Positions 9,464 to 22,261 of a stretch of 64,000 nt of DNA are shown one piece after another. Both the position numbers and the translations under genes were made by a program. The notes under the pieces are model-generated. The model saw only the letters and a list, made by a program, of their open reading frames with translations. It was not told the origin of the DNA and did no database searches. The stretch is from Candidatus Eiseniibacteriota bacterium (lineage in GTDB: Bacteria; Eisenbacteria; RBG-16-71-46), in the NCBI GenBank assembly GCA_016178725.1, contig JACOSV010000083.1, positions 52,959-116,958 on the forward strand. Reading direction: 5' to 3'. Every line of letters starts with the position of its first letter. The stretch's first letter is position 1.

Positions 9464-10765
9464 CTAGCGTCGCGAAGGCGTGGCGCCCGGCATGAGATCC
9501 AGCGCCGGGGGCTCGTCGGCCGTCAGCGGCTCGAACTGACGCCGGAACTCGGCCGGCGTCATCCCCGCCGCCTCGGCGCAGCGCAAGAGCTCGCGATCGT
9601 CGCTGAAGTCGTCGCGGCGCAGCCGGATCATGTAGCGTCGCGCGATCGCGTAGCGCGCCGAGCGGATGTCCACCATCCGCACCTTGGTGCGTCCCGTCCC
9701 CGCATCGATGAGCGTCGCGAACGGGATCGGCACGAACTGCCCGGCCTGCATCGAGATCATCACGGCGTTGCCGCCGTCGATCAGGGCCTTCGCCGCGCAA
9801 TAGCCGAGGTCGCGGGAGTACTCCATGTCGAAGGGAATCGGATCGGCGCAGCGCAGCTCGTAGCCGATGTTCTTGGCGGCGATGCTCGGCGCCCGGATGC
9901 CCAGCTGCTTCAGGCGTTCCTGCACCGCGCGCTTGATGATGTCGTCGAAGTTGATCTCGGAGAGGCGAATGTTCCCGTGCGCGTCGCGCTCCGCCTCTCC
10001 GAGCGCGTGCACGTCGGCCGGGTCCACCGCCATGCCCACACCCTCGGCGATCACCACGACGCCGTCCCTGCGTCCGTCGGCGAGGCGCTTGATGATCGCG
10101 CCGACCAGCGTGTCGACGATGGTGTGGAGCCGGATCGGGCGCCGCGAAAACTCCTCGGGGATCAGGGTCAGCGTCGCGCCCGCGGCCTTGCCGATTCCAA
10201 GCGCGAGGTGTCCGGCCTTTCGGCCCATCGCGATCACGAAGTACCAGTGCGACGTGGTGCGCGCGTCCACCATCAGGTTCTTGATGATCTCGACGCCGAC
10301 GTGCCGCGCGGTCTGGAAGCCGAACGTGTCCACGTGCGGCGGCAGGTCGAGATCGTTGTCGATCGTCTTCGGCACGTGGACGACGCGCAGCCGCCCGGCG
10401 GCCTTTGCCTCGAGCTGCATCGCCGAGAACGCCGTGTCGTCGCCGCCGATCGTGACGAGCTTGTCCACGCCCAGGTGTTCGAACGCGCGCACCGTGTTCT
10501 CGAGCAGCTCCGGCGACGTGGTCGGGTTGGCGCGCGAGATGCCGACGTACGAGCCGCCGCGGAAGTGGATGCGGCTCGTGTTCTCGATCGTGAGCGGGCG
10601 GGCGAGGCTCACGTCGCCTTCCATGATGCGCGAGAAGCCTTCCTCGATCCCGATCACCTCGACGCCCTCGAGGCGCGCGCGGATCGTGGCGGCGGCGATC
10701 ACGGCGTTGATGCCGGGCGCCGGCCCGCCGCCGACGAGGATGGCCATCGCGTTGCGTTCGGTCAC
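9464..10765 (-). CDS. pfp: Pyrophosphate-type 6-phosphofructokinase
   Basis: Phosphorylates fructose 6-phosphate at the committed step of glycolysis, probably with PPi. In the 433-residue product the phosphoryl-donor loop reads GGDDT (residues 107-111), and the catalytic block reads PKTIDND (132-138). Asp in place of the second Gly of ATP-type GGDGS, and Lys before T-I-D-N-D, are the two classical marks of PPi use. MGRKAGHLA and the N-terminal [12 protein letters not shown] are also typical. With PPi as donor the reaction is reversible and may also serve gluconeogenesis. The GTG start has GGAGGG 6 nt upstream. The gene diverges from acnA across a 161-bp gap. Confidence 0.88.
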   Translation of the reverse strand: MTERNAMAILVGGGPAPGINAVIAAATIRARLEGVEVIGIEEGFSRIMEGDVSLARPLTIENTSRIHFRGGSYVGISRANPTTSPELLENTVRAFEHLGVDKLVTIGGDDTAFSAMQLEAKAAGRLRVVHVPKTIDNDLDLPPHVDTFGFQTARHVGVEIIKNLMVDARTTSHWYFVIAMGRKAGHLALGIGKAAGATLTLIPEEFSRRPIRLHTIVDTLVGAIIKRLADGRRDGVVVIAEGVGMAVDPADVHALGEAERDAHGNIRLSEINFDDIIKRAVQERLKQLGIRAPSIAAKNIGYELRCADPIPFDMEYSRDLGYCAAKALIDGGNAVMISMQAGQFVPIPFATLIDAGTGRTKVRMVDIRSARYAIARRYMIRLRRDDFSDDRELLRCAEAAGMTPAEFRRQFEPLTADEPPALDLMPGATPSRR

Positions 10766-10817
10766 GGGTCCCTCCGGCGCGGGAGAGTAGGGGAAAAGGG
10801 CCGGACGAGGCGAACCG

Positions 10818-10845
10818 TTGTCGCGTCATCGGCCGGTGCTATACT
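10818..10845 (+). promoter_or_regulatory. Predicted acnA promoter
   Basis: The -35 TTGTCG (10818-10823) and extended -10 TGC-TATACT (hexamer 10840-10845) are separated by 16 bp. Transcription would start near 10852 and give a leader of about 75 nt that contains the tandem hairpins at 10858-10906. Confidence 0.55.
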
Positions 10846-10857
10846 CGCGGCGTTCAT

Positions 10858-10906
10858 CGGGGACCCTGTGAGTCCCCGCGTCTGCCACGGGGCCCTGTGC
10901 GCCCCG
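10858..10906 (+). promoter_or_regulatory. Two tandem look-alike hairpins in the acnA leader
   Basis: Hairpin 1 pairs 10858-10864 (CGGGGAC) with 10872-10878 (GTCCCCG) around the 7-nt loop CCTGTGA. Hairpin 2 pairs 10888-10893 (CGGGGC) with 10901-10906 (GCCCCG) around CCTGTGC. Outer stem and loop core CCTGTG are the same in both, while the inner stem pair differs. They lie 9 nt apart and end about 6 nt before the ribosome-binding site GGAAAGG. The arrangement suggests a protein- or ligand-binding RNA element controlling acnA, but no known riboswitch is recognised. Confidence 0.45.
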
Positions 10907-10926
10907 ACTTCGGAAAGGACGCTCGC

Positions 10927-15174
<4,248 letters not shown>

Positions 15175-15176
15175 TC

Positions 15177-15770
15177 ATGCGCACCGCCGCACGCCGCGCC
15201 GCCGCGATCGCGATCGTCGCGGCGTGCGCGGTGGCGGTCGTGCCGGCCGCGGGCGCGTCATCCGCCGTGGCGGCACCGGCACCTTCGCTCGCGATCGCTC
15301 CGGCGACGGAGCCGGGTCGGCGGCTCGTGGTCGAGGGCACGGTCGTGGACGATCGCGGCCGGCCGGTGCCGCAGGTGCGGCTCTACGTCTATCAGACGGA
15401 CGCGACCGGCGCGTACACGCGCACGCGCGCGATGGACGAGCCGCATGCGCGTCTCTCGGGCCGGATCGAGACCGACTCGGCCGGGCGGTTCGAGCTGCGC
15501 ACGATCCGCCCCGGCGCCTACCGCACGGCGCTCGAGCTCGGCGGCCGGATGCGGCACATCCCGGCGCACATCCACATGTATACGCAGGCCGCCGGTTTCG
15601 CCGAGCGCCGGCTGCAGGCCGTGTTCGCCGACGACACGCTGCTCGCCGATCCCTACTGGGCCGACTGGGTGCGGCGCCTCGGTCAGCCGGTGCTCGCCGT
15701 GAGCGTGCGCGGCGACACGACGGTGGCCGCGCTGCGCATCGTGCTCCATCGCCCGCCGGCCCCGCGATGA
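15177..15770 (+). CDS. Secreted intradiol ring-cleavage dioxygenase-like protein
   Basis: A 197-residue protein with a signal peptide (basic MRTAARRAAA, then IAIVAACAVAVV, small residues near 26-33). The rest matches the intradiol dioxygenase sandwich fold: VVDDRGRPVPQVRLYVYQTD, RIETDSAGRFELRTIRPGAY and IPAHIHMY. All four ferric-iron ligands of the family can be assigned: Tyr80, Tyr115, His131 and His133. Such enzymes cleave catechol-type rings, but many secreted relatives have unknown substrates, so activity is only inferred. It starts 2 bp after the acnA stop and is likely cotranscribed, although no shared pathway is obvious. Confidence 0.78.
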   Translation: MRTAARRAAAIAIVAACAVAVVPAAGASSAVAAPAPSLAIAPATEPGRRLVVEGTVVDDRGRPVPQVRLYVYQTDATGAYTRTRAMDEPHARLSGRIETDSAGRFELRTIRPGAYRTALELGGRMRHIPAHIHMYTQAAGFAERRLQAVFADDTLLADPYWADWVRRLGQPVLAVSVRGDTTVAALRIVLHRPPAPR

Positions 15771-15829
15771 ATCGGTCGATCGTCATGGTCACGCTGGTCG
15801 TGCCGGGTTACGACGAGGCGATCGCGGTG

Positions 15830-15858
15830 TTGTTCCGTCCCGGGGCCCGGGGTAGCGT
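15830..15858 (+). promoter_or_regulatory. Predicted promoter of the prolyl oligopeptidase gene
   Basis: The -35 TTGTTC (15830-15835) and -10 TAGCGT (15853-15858) are exactly 17 bp apart. The predicted leader is about 50 nt and carries an AAAGGA ribosome-binding site before the ATG at 15919. Confidence 0.5.
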
Positions 15859-15918
15859 TCAGTTCGGACACGCGGATCACTGAAGTCCGCCACGCATGCC
15901 GAGGCGAAAGGACGACCC

Positions 15919-18135
15919 ATGCACCTCACTCGAGCCGCCCTGATCCCGACGCTCTCGCTCCATCTGCTCCTCGCCGCGACCCCCGCGCTCACGTCGCCGT
16001 CCGCGGTGCCGACCGTGATGTCGCACGCGACCGGCGCCCCGACGCGCGGTCCCGAGTTCCCGCCGACCGCGAGGCATCCGGTCGAGGATCACTACGCGGG
16101 CGATGTGGTGCGTGACGACTATCGCTGGCTCGAGAACTGGAGCGACCCGGCGGTCCAGCGGTGGAGCAACGGCGAGAACGATTTCGCCCGGTCCTATCTC
16201 GATCATCTCCACGACCGCCCGTCGATCCTCAAGCGCGTCACGGCGCTCAACCTCGACGTCGCTCCCGCGTACCACGATCTCCAGTGCCGCCGCGGCGTGG
16301 TGTTCGCGATCAAGGATCAGCCGCCGCTCCAGCAGCCGATGCTGGTGCGTCTCGACGGGCTCGATCCCTCGCGAGGGGAGCGCGTGCTGGTCGATCCGAA
16401 CACCATGGACAAGACCGGTGGCACGGCGATCGACTTCTACGCGCCCTCCCTCGACGGCGCGAAGGTGGCGGTGTCTCTGTCGCAGGGCGGCACCGAATCG
16501 GGCACGGTCATCGTCGTCGATGCGCGAACCGGCGCGCGGCTCCCGGACACCGTGCCGCGGGTGAACGGTGGCACCGCGGGCGGCGGGGTCGCGTGGGACG
16601 CGGTGGGCGCGGGCTTCTACCACACGCGCTATCCGGCGAAGGGCGAACGCCCCGACGCCGACCTCGACTTCTGGCAGCAGGTTTACTACCACCGGCTCGG
16701 CACGGCCCAGACCGACGACCGGCCGGTGCTGACGCGCGAGCTGCCGAAGATCGCCGAGACCACGCTGGTCACCTCCGATGACGGCCGGGTCACGCTCGCC
16801 GACGTACGGAACGGCGACGGTGGCGAGCACGCGTTCTACCTCCTGCACGACGGCGGGAGCTTCGAGCGCGTCGCCGGGTTCGCCGATCGGGTCGTGAGTG
16901 CGGCGATTGGCGCCGATGCCCTCTACCTGCTTTCTCGCGCGCAGGCATCGAACGGCAAGGTGCTGCGCGTCGCGCTCGATCATCCGCGCCTCGCCGCGGC
17001 CACGGTCGTCGTACCCACCGGCGCGACCGCGATCGAGGGTCTGGTCGCGACGCCGCACCGGCTCTACGTCCAGGACATCATCGGAGGTCCCTCGCAGGTG
17101 CGCGTCTTCAGCACCGGCGGCGAGGCGATGGGCATGCTGCCGTTGCCGGCGATCGTCGGCGTCTCGAACATCGTCCATCTCGATGGCGACGCCGTCGCGG
17201 TCGAGATCCAGAGCTGCACGCGGCCGCCCTATTGGGCGCGATACGACAGCGATCGCAGGCGGCTCGTGACCACGGCGCTGGCGATGCGCTCGCCCGCGGA
17301 TTTCTCGGACGTCGAGGTGCGACGCGAGATCGCCATGTCGAAGGACGGAACGCCGGTGCCCATGACCGTTCTGATGCGGCGCGGCACGCCGCTGGACGGT
17401 CGGGCGATCGCGCTGCTCACCGGCTACGGCGGGTTCGGCATCAGCCAGCGGCCGGGATTCAATCCCATCCGGAGCATGTGGCTCGATCAGGGCGGGATCG
17501 TCGCGATCGCGAACATCCGCGGCGGGTCGGAGTTCGGCGAGAACTGGCATCGCGGCGGGAACCTGACCAGGAAGCAGAACGTGTTCGACGATTTCGCGGC
17601 GGCGGCGGAGCACCTCGTCGAGAAGGGCTACACGACCAGCGAGCACCTCGCGCTGCAGGGCGGAAGCAACGGCGGGCTGCTCATGGGCGCGATCGTCACG
17701 CAGCACCCGGATCTCGCGCGCGCGGTGGTGTCGAGTGTCGGGATCTACGACATGCTGCGCGTCGAGCTGAGCCCCAACGGTCTCTTCAACACGACCGAGT
17801 ACGGCACGGTCAGGCATCACGACGAGTACGAGGCGCTGCGGGCCTACTCGCCGTACCACCACGTCGTCGACGGTGCGCACTACCCGGCGGTCCTCTTCAC
17901 CACCGGCGCCAACGATCCGCGCGTCGATCCGATGCACTCGCGGAAGATGGTGGCCCGGCTGCAGGCCGCGACCGGCTCGGACTGCCCGATCCTGCTTCGC
18001 ACCAGCGCCCACGCAGGCCACGGCATCGGCAGTCCGCTCTCGGAGCGCAACGCGCTGACCACGGATACGTACGCGTTCCTCTTCGACCGGCTCGGCGTCC
18101 GGTTCCAGTCGCCCGCGACGCGCCCGGCGCCGTAG
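15919..18135 (+). CDS. Secreted prolyl oligopeptidase family serine peptidase (S9)
   Basis: A 738-residue protein with an N-terminal signal peptide (LIPTLSLHLLLAATPALTS). The N-terminal propeller domain starts with HPVEDHYAGDVVRDDYRWLE, the standard prolyl oligopeptidase opening, and is followed by the alpha/beta-hydrolase domain. The catalytic triad can be assigned as Ser583 in QGGSNGGLLMGA, Asp666 in TGANDPRVDP and His701 in SAHAGHG. NIRGGSEFGENWHRGG and the length (about 700) match S9A enzymes, which cleave short peptides after proline. Export suggests scavenging of extracellular peptides. The family is certain; exact specificity is not. Confidence 0.92.
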   Translation: MHLTRAALIPTLSLHLLLAATPALTSPSAVPTVMSHATGAPTRGPEFPPTARHPVEDHYAGDVVRDDYRWLENWSDPAVQRWSNGENDFARSYLDHLHDRPSILKRVTALNLDVAPAYHDLQCRRGVVFAIKDQPPLQQPMLVRLDGLDPSRGERVLVDPNTMDKTGGTAIDFYAPSLDGAKVAVSLSQGGTESGTVIVVDARTGARLPDTVPRVNGGTAGGGVAWDAVGAGFYHTRYPAKGERPDADLDFWQQVYYHRLGTAQTDDRPVLTRELPKIAETTLVTSDDGRVTLADVRNGDGGEHAFYLLHDGGSFERVAGFADRVVSAAIGADALYLLSRAQASNGKVLRVALDHPRLAAATVVVPTGATAIEGLVATPHRLYVQDIIGGPSQVRVFSTGGEAMGMLPLPAIVGVSNIVHLDGDAVAVEIQSCTRPPYWARYDSDRRRLVTTALAMRSPADFSDVEVRREIAMSKDGTPVPMTVLMRRGTPLDGRAIALLTGYGGFGISQRPGFNPIRSMWLDQGGIVAIANIRGGSEFGENWHRGGNLTRKQNVFDDFAAAAEHLVEKGYTTSEHLALQGGSNGGLLMGAIVTQHPDLARAVVSSVGIYDMLRVELSPNGLFNTTEYGTVRHHDEYEALRAYSPYHHVVDGAHYPAVLFTTGANDPRVDPMHSRKMVARLQAATGSDCPILLRTSAHAGHGIGSPLSERNALTTDTYAFLFDRLGVRFQSPATRPAP

Positions 18136-18179
18136 TCGGCCGTTGTCAGCCGCGGCGCCGGCGCCGGCGCGAATCGTCG

Positions 18180-18208
18180 TTGTCGCTCCCGCGCCGGCGG
18201 AGTAGCCT
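18180..18208 (+). promoter_or_regulatory. Predicted promoter of the Tat-protein/amidase operon
   Basis: The -35 TTGTCG (18180-18185, the same hexamer as at acnA) and -10 TAGCCT (18203-18208) are 17 bp apart, about 50 nt before the ATG at 18257. Confidence 0.5.
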
Positions 18209-18256
18209 TCGCCGTCCTTCGCACCGCCAACCGCCACGCCCCACCGGGAGGCCCGC

Positions 18257-18631
18257 ATGCCGCGCGCGCAGCAACCGCCCGCACCCGGCCGGCGACGGTT
18301 CATCAAGACCGTCGGCATGGCCGGTATCTCGACCGCCATCGTATCGCCGATCCTCGCGCTCGCGCAGACGCCCGCGACGCCTCGGGCCGGCACGCCCGCC
18401 GCGACGCCCGCGAAGCCCGACTCGGCGGCCGCGCCCGCACCGCCGCCCGAGATTTCCGAGGACGCGCGCTCGCTGGCCGAGATCGTGCGCCGCCGCTACG
18501 GCAAGCATCTGACGCCCGATCAGATCGAAGGCATCGCACGCGAGCTCAACGGCCGCCTTGCGGGCGGCAAGGCGCTGCGCGAGTCCAAGCTCACCAACAG
18601 CGACGAACCCGACGTCACGTTCCGCGCCTAA
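18257..18631 (+). CDS. Small Tat-signal secreted protein, unknown function
   Basis: A 124-residue protein starting with a twin-arginine signal: GRRRFIKTVGMAGISTAIVS, then a hydrophobic stretch ending LALAQ. A Pro/Ala/Thr-rich linker (residues 37-62) leads to a short helical domain, ISEDARSLAEIVRRRYGKHL and TPDQIEGIARELNGRL. No cofactor or catalytic motif is visible. Tat export normally implies folding before transport or a redox partner, so the domain could be an accessory subunit. It sits 10 bp before the amidase gene and is probably in its operon. I do not recognise a named family. Confidence 0.65.
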   Translation: MPRAQQPPAPGRRRFIKTVGMAGISTAIVSPILALAQTPATPRAGTPAATPAKPDSAAAPAPPPEISEDARSLAEIVRRRYGKHLTPDQIEGIARELNGRLAGGKALRESKLTNSDEPDVTFRA

Positions 18632-18641
18632 GAGGGCCGCC

Positions 18642-20054
18642 ATGATCGAGCCGAACACGTTCTTCCTGCCGGTGCGCGAGCTCTCGGCGCGCGTCCATGC
18701 CAAGAAGCTGTCTCCGGTCGAGCTCACCAGCGCGTGCCTCGACCGGCTCGAGAAGCTCGGGCCTCGCTACAACGCGGTCGTCACGGTGATGCGCGAGTCG
18801 GCGATGGCGGACGCGAAGCGCGCCGAGAGCGAGATCGCGCACGGCAAGTCGCGCGGGCCGCTGCATGGGATTCCGTACGGTGTGAAGGACCTGCTCGCGA
18901 CGAAGCACGCGCCGACGTCGTGGGGCGCGGCGCCGTACAAGGACCAGCGCTTCGACTTCGACGCGACGGTGGTCGAGCGGTTGAACGCCGCGGGCGCGAT
19001 CCTGTGCGCCAAGCTCGCGATGGTCGAGCTCGCGGGCGGCATGGGCTACAACCACGCCGACGCGTCGTTCACCGGTCCCGGGCTCACGCCGTGGAACACG
19101 AAGTTCTGGAGCGGCGGCTCGTCGAGCGGGCCGGGCGCGTCGGTCGCCGCCGGGCTCGTGCCGTTCGCGATCGGCTCCGAGACGTCGGGTTCGATCCTCA
19201 CGCCCTCGGCGTACTCGGGCGTCACCGGACTGCGTCCGACCTACGGCCTCGTGAGCCGGCACGGCGCGATGGCGCTCTGCTGGACGCTCGACAAGCTCGG
19301 GCCCATGGGGCGGTGCGCGGACGATCTCGGTCTCGTGCTCGCGGCGATCGCCGGGCGTGACGAGAACGACGAGAGCGCATCGAGCCGCGGTTTCGCCTAC
19401 GACAAGCCGGCGACGATCGGCCGGCCGCTGCGCGTCGCGGTCCCGAAGGGCGCGGTCGAGAAGGTTCAGCCCGCGGTGCGCGAGAACTTCGAGAAGGCGA
19501 TCACGCTGATGTCGAACAGCATCACGGTGACGCGCGATGTCGAATGGCCCGACATGCCGTGGGGGCCGTCGGTGTCGGCGATCGTCGGCGCCGAGGGCGC
19601 GGCCGCGTTCATCGACTTGATCGAGGCCGGGCGCGTGAAGGAGCTCAAGTGCCCGCGCGATCGCCAGGGCGGCTACGGCGCGACGATGATCCCGGCGGTG
19701 GACTACATCCAGGCGATGCGGTTGCGCCGGCCGATGAAGAAGGCGGTGGCGAAGATCTTCGAGAAGTTCGACGCGATCGCGGCGCCGACGCGCGGCACCG
19801 TGGCGTATCCCGCCGACAAGAACTTCGAGGACGTGTACCCGGGCATCAGCAGCGGCCCGCCGCTGATCGCCGCCGGCAACCTGTGCGGCCTGCCGGCGAT
19901 CGCGATGCCGAACGGGATGGGAGAGAACGGGCTGCCGACGTCGCTCTCGTTCATGGGGCCGGCGTTCTCGGAGCGCAATCTGGTCGCGCTCGCGAACGCG
20001 TACCAGTCGCGCACCGACTGGCACCTCAAGCAACCGCCGGCGCTCGCGTCATGA
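18642..20054 (+). CDS. Amidase (amidase signature family)
   Basis: A 470-residue amidase signature enzyme. The Ser-cisSer-Lys triad can be seen: Lys82 in IPYGVKDLLA, the Ser-rich GGSSSGPGASVA loop around residues 159-168, and Ser184 in GSETSGSILTP. The family includes GatA and many general amidases. The missing GatB/GatC neighbours and the unusual GSETSGS argue against a dedicated Glu-tRNA amidotransferase. No signal peptide is seen, so it is probably cytosolic. ATG 18642 was chosen because homology begins with the ELSARVHAKKLSPVELTSAC block. It overlaps the NTF2-like gene by 4 nt (ATGA). Confidence 0.88.
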   Translation: MIEPNTFFLPVRELSARVHAKKLSPVELTSACLDRLEKLGPRYNAVVTVMRESAMADAKRAESEIAHGKSRGPLHGIPYGVKDLLATKHAPTSWGAAPYKDQRFDFDATVVERLNAAGAILCAKLAMVELAGGMGYNHADASFTGPGLTPWNTKFWSGGSSSGPGASVAAGLVPFAIGSETSGSILTPSAYSGVTGLRPTYGLVSRHGAMALCWTLDKLGPMGRCADDLGLVLAAIAGRDENDESASSRGFAYDKPATIGRPLRVAVPKGAVEKVQPAVRENFEKAITLMSNSITVTRDVEWPDMPWGPSVSAIVGAEGAAAFIDLIEAGRVKELKCPRDRQGGYGATMIPAVDYIQAMRLRRPMKKAVAKIFEKFDAIAAPTRGTVAYPADKNFEDVYPGISSGPPLIAAGNLCGLPAIAMPNGMGENGLPTSLSFMGPAFSERNLVALANAYQSRTDWHLKQPPALAS

Positions 20055-20503
20055 CGCGCTCGGGGATGATGAAGATCGGCGTGGGATCCGCGCTGTTGCT
20101 GGTGCTGGCGACGCGCGGCGCCGCGGCGGACGCCGGCGCGGACGCCGACTCGGTGCGCGCGCTCGAACTGGCGCGCGGCCGGGCGCTGATCGCCGCCGAC
20201 ACGGTCGCGATCTCGCGCATGACCGCGCCCGAGTTCGTCGAGATCTCGCGGATCGGTCAGCTCCGCACCAAGGCCGACAACATGCGCGACATCGCGAGCG
20301 GCGATCTCAAGCTGCTGACCGTGAAGTACGACAGCACGACCGTTCGCCTCTACGGCGACGTGGCGATCCTGCGCGCGATCGCGACCAACACCGGCGGCTA
20401 TCGCGGCATCCCGTTCGCCGGACGGATCTGGTACACGCGCATCTTCGTCAAGCGCGACGGCCGCTGGCAGGCGGTCGCGATGCAGCACACCTCGATCCCG
20501 TAG
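20051..20503 (+). CDS. Secreted NTF2-like (DUF4440/SnoaL-type) protein
   Basis: A 150-residue protein with a signal peptide (MMKIGVGSALLLVLATRGAAAD), then an NTF2-like fold: RALELARGRALIAADTVAIS, a helix-strand with EFVEISRIGQLRTKADNM, and the C-terminal strands VRLYGDVAILRAIATNTG, RIWYTRIFVKRDGRWQAVAM. This resembles the DUF4440/SnoaL families, which bind small ligands or act as simple isomerases. No catalytic residues can be assigned. The start overlaps the amidase stop by ATGA, so the two are translationally coupled. Confidence 0.7.
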   Translation: MTRSGMMKIGVGSALLLVLATRGAAADAGADADSVRALELARGRALIAADTVAISRMTAPEFVEISRIGQLRTKADNMRDIASGDLKLLTVKYDSTTVRLYGDVAILRAIATNTGGYRGIPFAGRIWYTRIFVKRDGRWQAVAMQHTSIP

Positions 20504-20629
20504 CGGCTACCGGCTGCTGGCGAGCGCCGCGCGCAACGGGCGCAGGCGCTTGAAGACCACGGTCAGCACGATGGCGTCCGTCACCGGCCCGAATGGACTC
20601 CGATATGAGCGGGGCCGAAGACGCCCGAG

Positions 20630-21607
20630 CTAATCCGCCGGCGTGTACTCGACCGGCATCACGGCCAGCTCGCGCTTCTCCGCGCGACGAATGACCGTCA
20701 GCGTCGCCTCGACGCCGATCCGCCCGTCTGTGAGCATGCGATGGAGATCGTCCACGCCCACGACCGGCTCGCCCGCGAAGGCGACGATGACGTCGCCCTC
20801 GCGGATGCCGGCGCGCTCCGCGGGGCTCTTCTTCTCGACGTGCAGGACCAGCATGCCGCTCGACGCCGGGAGCTGATGGTGGAGGACCAGCCGGCGATGG
20901 AGCTGCGCCGTCTGACCGCCGAGACCGAGCCAGCCGCGGCGGATGCGGCCGTGCTGGAGCAGCCGGCTCGCGACCCAGCGCGCGGTGTTCACGGGGATCG
21001 CGAAGCACAGGCCCTGCGCGGGCAGGATCACCGCGGTGTTGACGCCCACGACCTCGCCGCGCGCGTTCACCAGCGGCCCGCCGGAATTGCCGGGGTTCAG
21101 CGCCGCGTCGGTCTGGATGATGTTGTCCATCAGCCGTCCCGTGCGCGAGCGCAGCGACCGTCCGAGCGCGCTCACGACGCCGGCGGTCACCGTCGTCTGG
21201 AATCCGAGCGGATTGCCGATCGCGACGACGAGCTGCCCGGGCTTGAGCGTCGCCGAATCACCGAGCGCGATCGGATGCAGCTCCTCGCCCGAGACCCGGA
21301 TCACCGCGAGATCGGTGTCCGGATCGTCGCCGACGGGCGAGGCTTCGAGGTGCCGGCCGTCCTGCACGGTCACCTCGATGCGGCGCGCGCCGTGGACGAC
21401 GTGGCTGTTGGTGAGGATCAGGCCGTCGGGGGTGAACAGGAATCCCGAGCCGGTGCCGCCGCCCTCGCCCCGGCGCGGGCCGCCGGGTCCGGCGTCGAGG
21501 CTGTGCACCTCGATGTTCACGACCGAGGGCGCGGCGCGCTCGACCGCCCCGGTCACCGCGCGGGAGTAGGCGTCGAGGACATCAATGTCGTCCGGGGGCG
21601 GGGTCAT
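20630..21607 (-). CDS. DegP/HtrA-like trypsin-type serine protease with PDZ domain
   Basis: A 325-residue S1C protease. The triad can be assigned from ILTNSHVVHGA (His), DPDTDLAVIRV (Asp) and ALNPGNSGGPLV (Ser). A C-terminal PDZ domain follows (HVEKKSPAERAGIREGDVIV, GEPVVGVDDLHRML). HtrA proteins degrade or refold damaged proteins, usually in the envelope. No signal peptide or membrane anchor follows any plausible start, so this copy may work in the cytosol. ATG 21607 was chosen because an AAGGGG sits a few nt upstream and the sequence before it is compositionally unlike protein. It diverges from the hypothetical pair at 21740. Confidence 0.85.
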   Translation of the reverse strand: MTPPPDDIDVLDAYSRAVTGAVERAAPSVVNIEVHSLDAGPGGPRRGEGGGTGSGFLFTPDGLILTNSHVVHGARRIEVTVQDGRHLEASPVGDDPDTDLAVIRVSGEELHPIALGDSATLKPGQLVVAIGNPLGFQTTVTAGVVSALGRSLRSRTGRLMDNIIQTDAALNPGNSGGPLVNARGEVVGVNTAVILPAQGLCFAIPVNTARWVASRLLQHGRIRRGWLGLGGQTAQLHRRLVLHHQLPASSGMLVLHVEKKSPAERAGIREGDVIVAFAGEPVVGVDDLHRMLTDGRIGVEATLTVIRRAEKRELAVMPVEYTPAD

Positions 21608-21739
21608 GGGCCCCTTAGATGCACGAGGCCCCGCGAAGGCCATCGCCTTTTCGGCAGGCCGAGGCCGCAACTGAAGGCTCAACTGCCGGCCCGGCCCGCC
21701 CGATAACCGGGACGAATCCATACCGGTCCGGAGGCCAGG

Positions 21740-22261
21740 ATGGCGGAGTACATCGAAAAACTGCGGATCACCGTCGGCATCTCACGCGCCGGGGAGCCCG
21801 ACATCGAGGGCTGCTTCTCGCTCTCGCCGCTCTCCGAGTACCACTCCGGCGCCGAGACGCTGCTCGAGTTCCTGAACGAGCGCCATCGCGTGCTGCCGTT
21901 CCAGCGCCAGGACGGCGTGACGATGCTGCTCGCGCGCCACGACGTGCAGTGGGTGTTCGCCGGCCCCGGCGTGCCGGTCGATCTCGTCCGTCCGCGCAGC
22001 TTCCGGTTCACGCGCGAGGAGCGCGTGCGCGTGCGCCTGTGCGGCGGCGAGGAGCTCGAAGGGCTTCTCCAGATGGAGCTGCCCGACCCGGTGAACCGCG
22101 CGTCCGATTACCTCAACGGTCCCGAGGACTTCTTCCCGCTCACCGCGCGCGACGGCGTCTACCTCATTCAGAAGCATCACGCGCGCGAGACGATCCTGTT
22201 CGAGGCGTCGCCGGTGCCGGTGGCACGCTCCGCCTCCACCAACCGGAGCACCGCCGCGTGA
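21740..22261 (+). CDS. Hypothetical protein (173 aa)
   Basis: A soluble 173-residue protein with a GGAGG ribosome-binding site upstream of ATG 21740. Beta-rich stretches such as LRITVGISRAGEPDIEGCFS, VTMLLARHDVQWVF and RVRLCGGEELEGLLQMELP resemble small DUF-type barrel proteins, but I recognise no family. It overlaps the following gene by 4 nt (GTGA), so the two are probably coupled. Function unknown. Confidence 0.65.
   Translation: MAEYIEKLRITVGISRAGEPDIEGCFSLSPLSEYHSGAETLLEFLNERHRVLPFQRQDGVTMLLARHDVQWVFAGPGVPVDLVRPRSFRFTREERVRVRLCGGEELEGLLQMELPDPVNRASDYLNGPEDFFPLTARDGVYLIQKHHARETILFEASPVPVARSASTNRSTAA

Noticed and set aside
20504..20629. Frame in phase with the protease past its stop, reading FGPVTDAIVLTVVFKRLRPL
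   Set aside because: It looks faintly like the end of a DUF1232-type membrane protein, so a gene remnant is possible, but it is only about 40 codons, has no start signal and cannot be supported.
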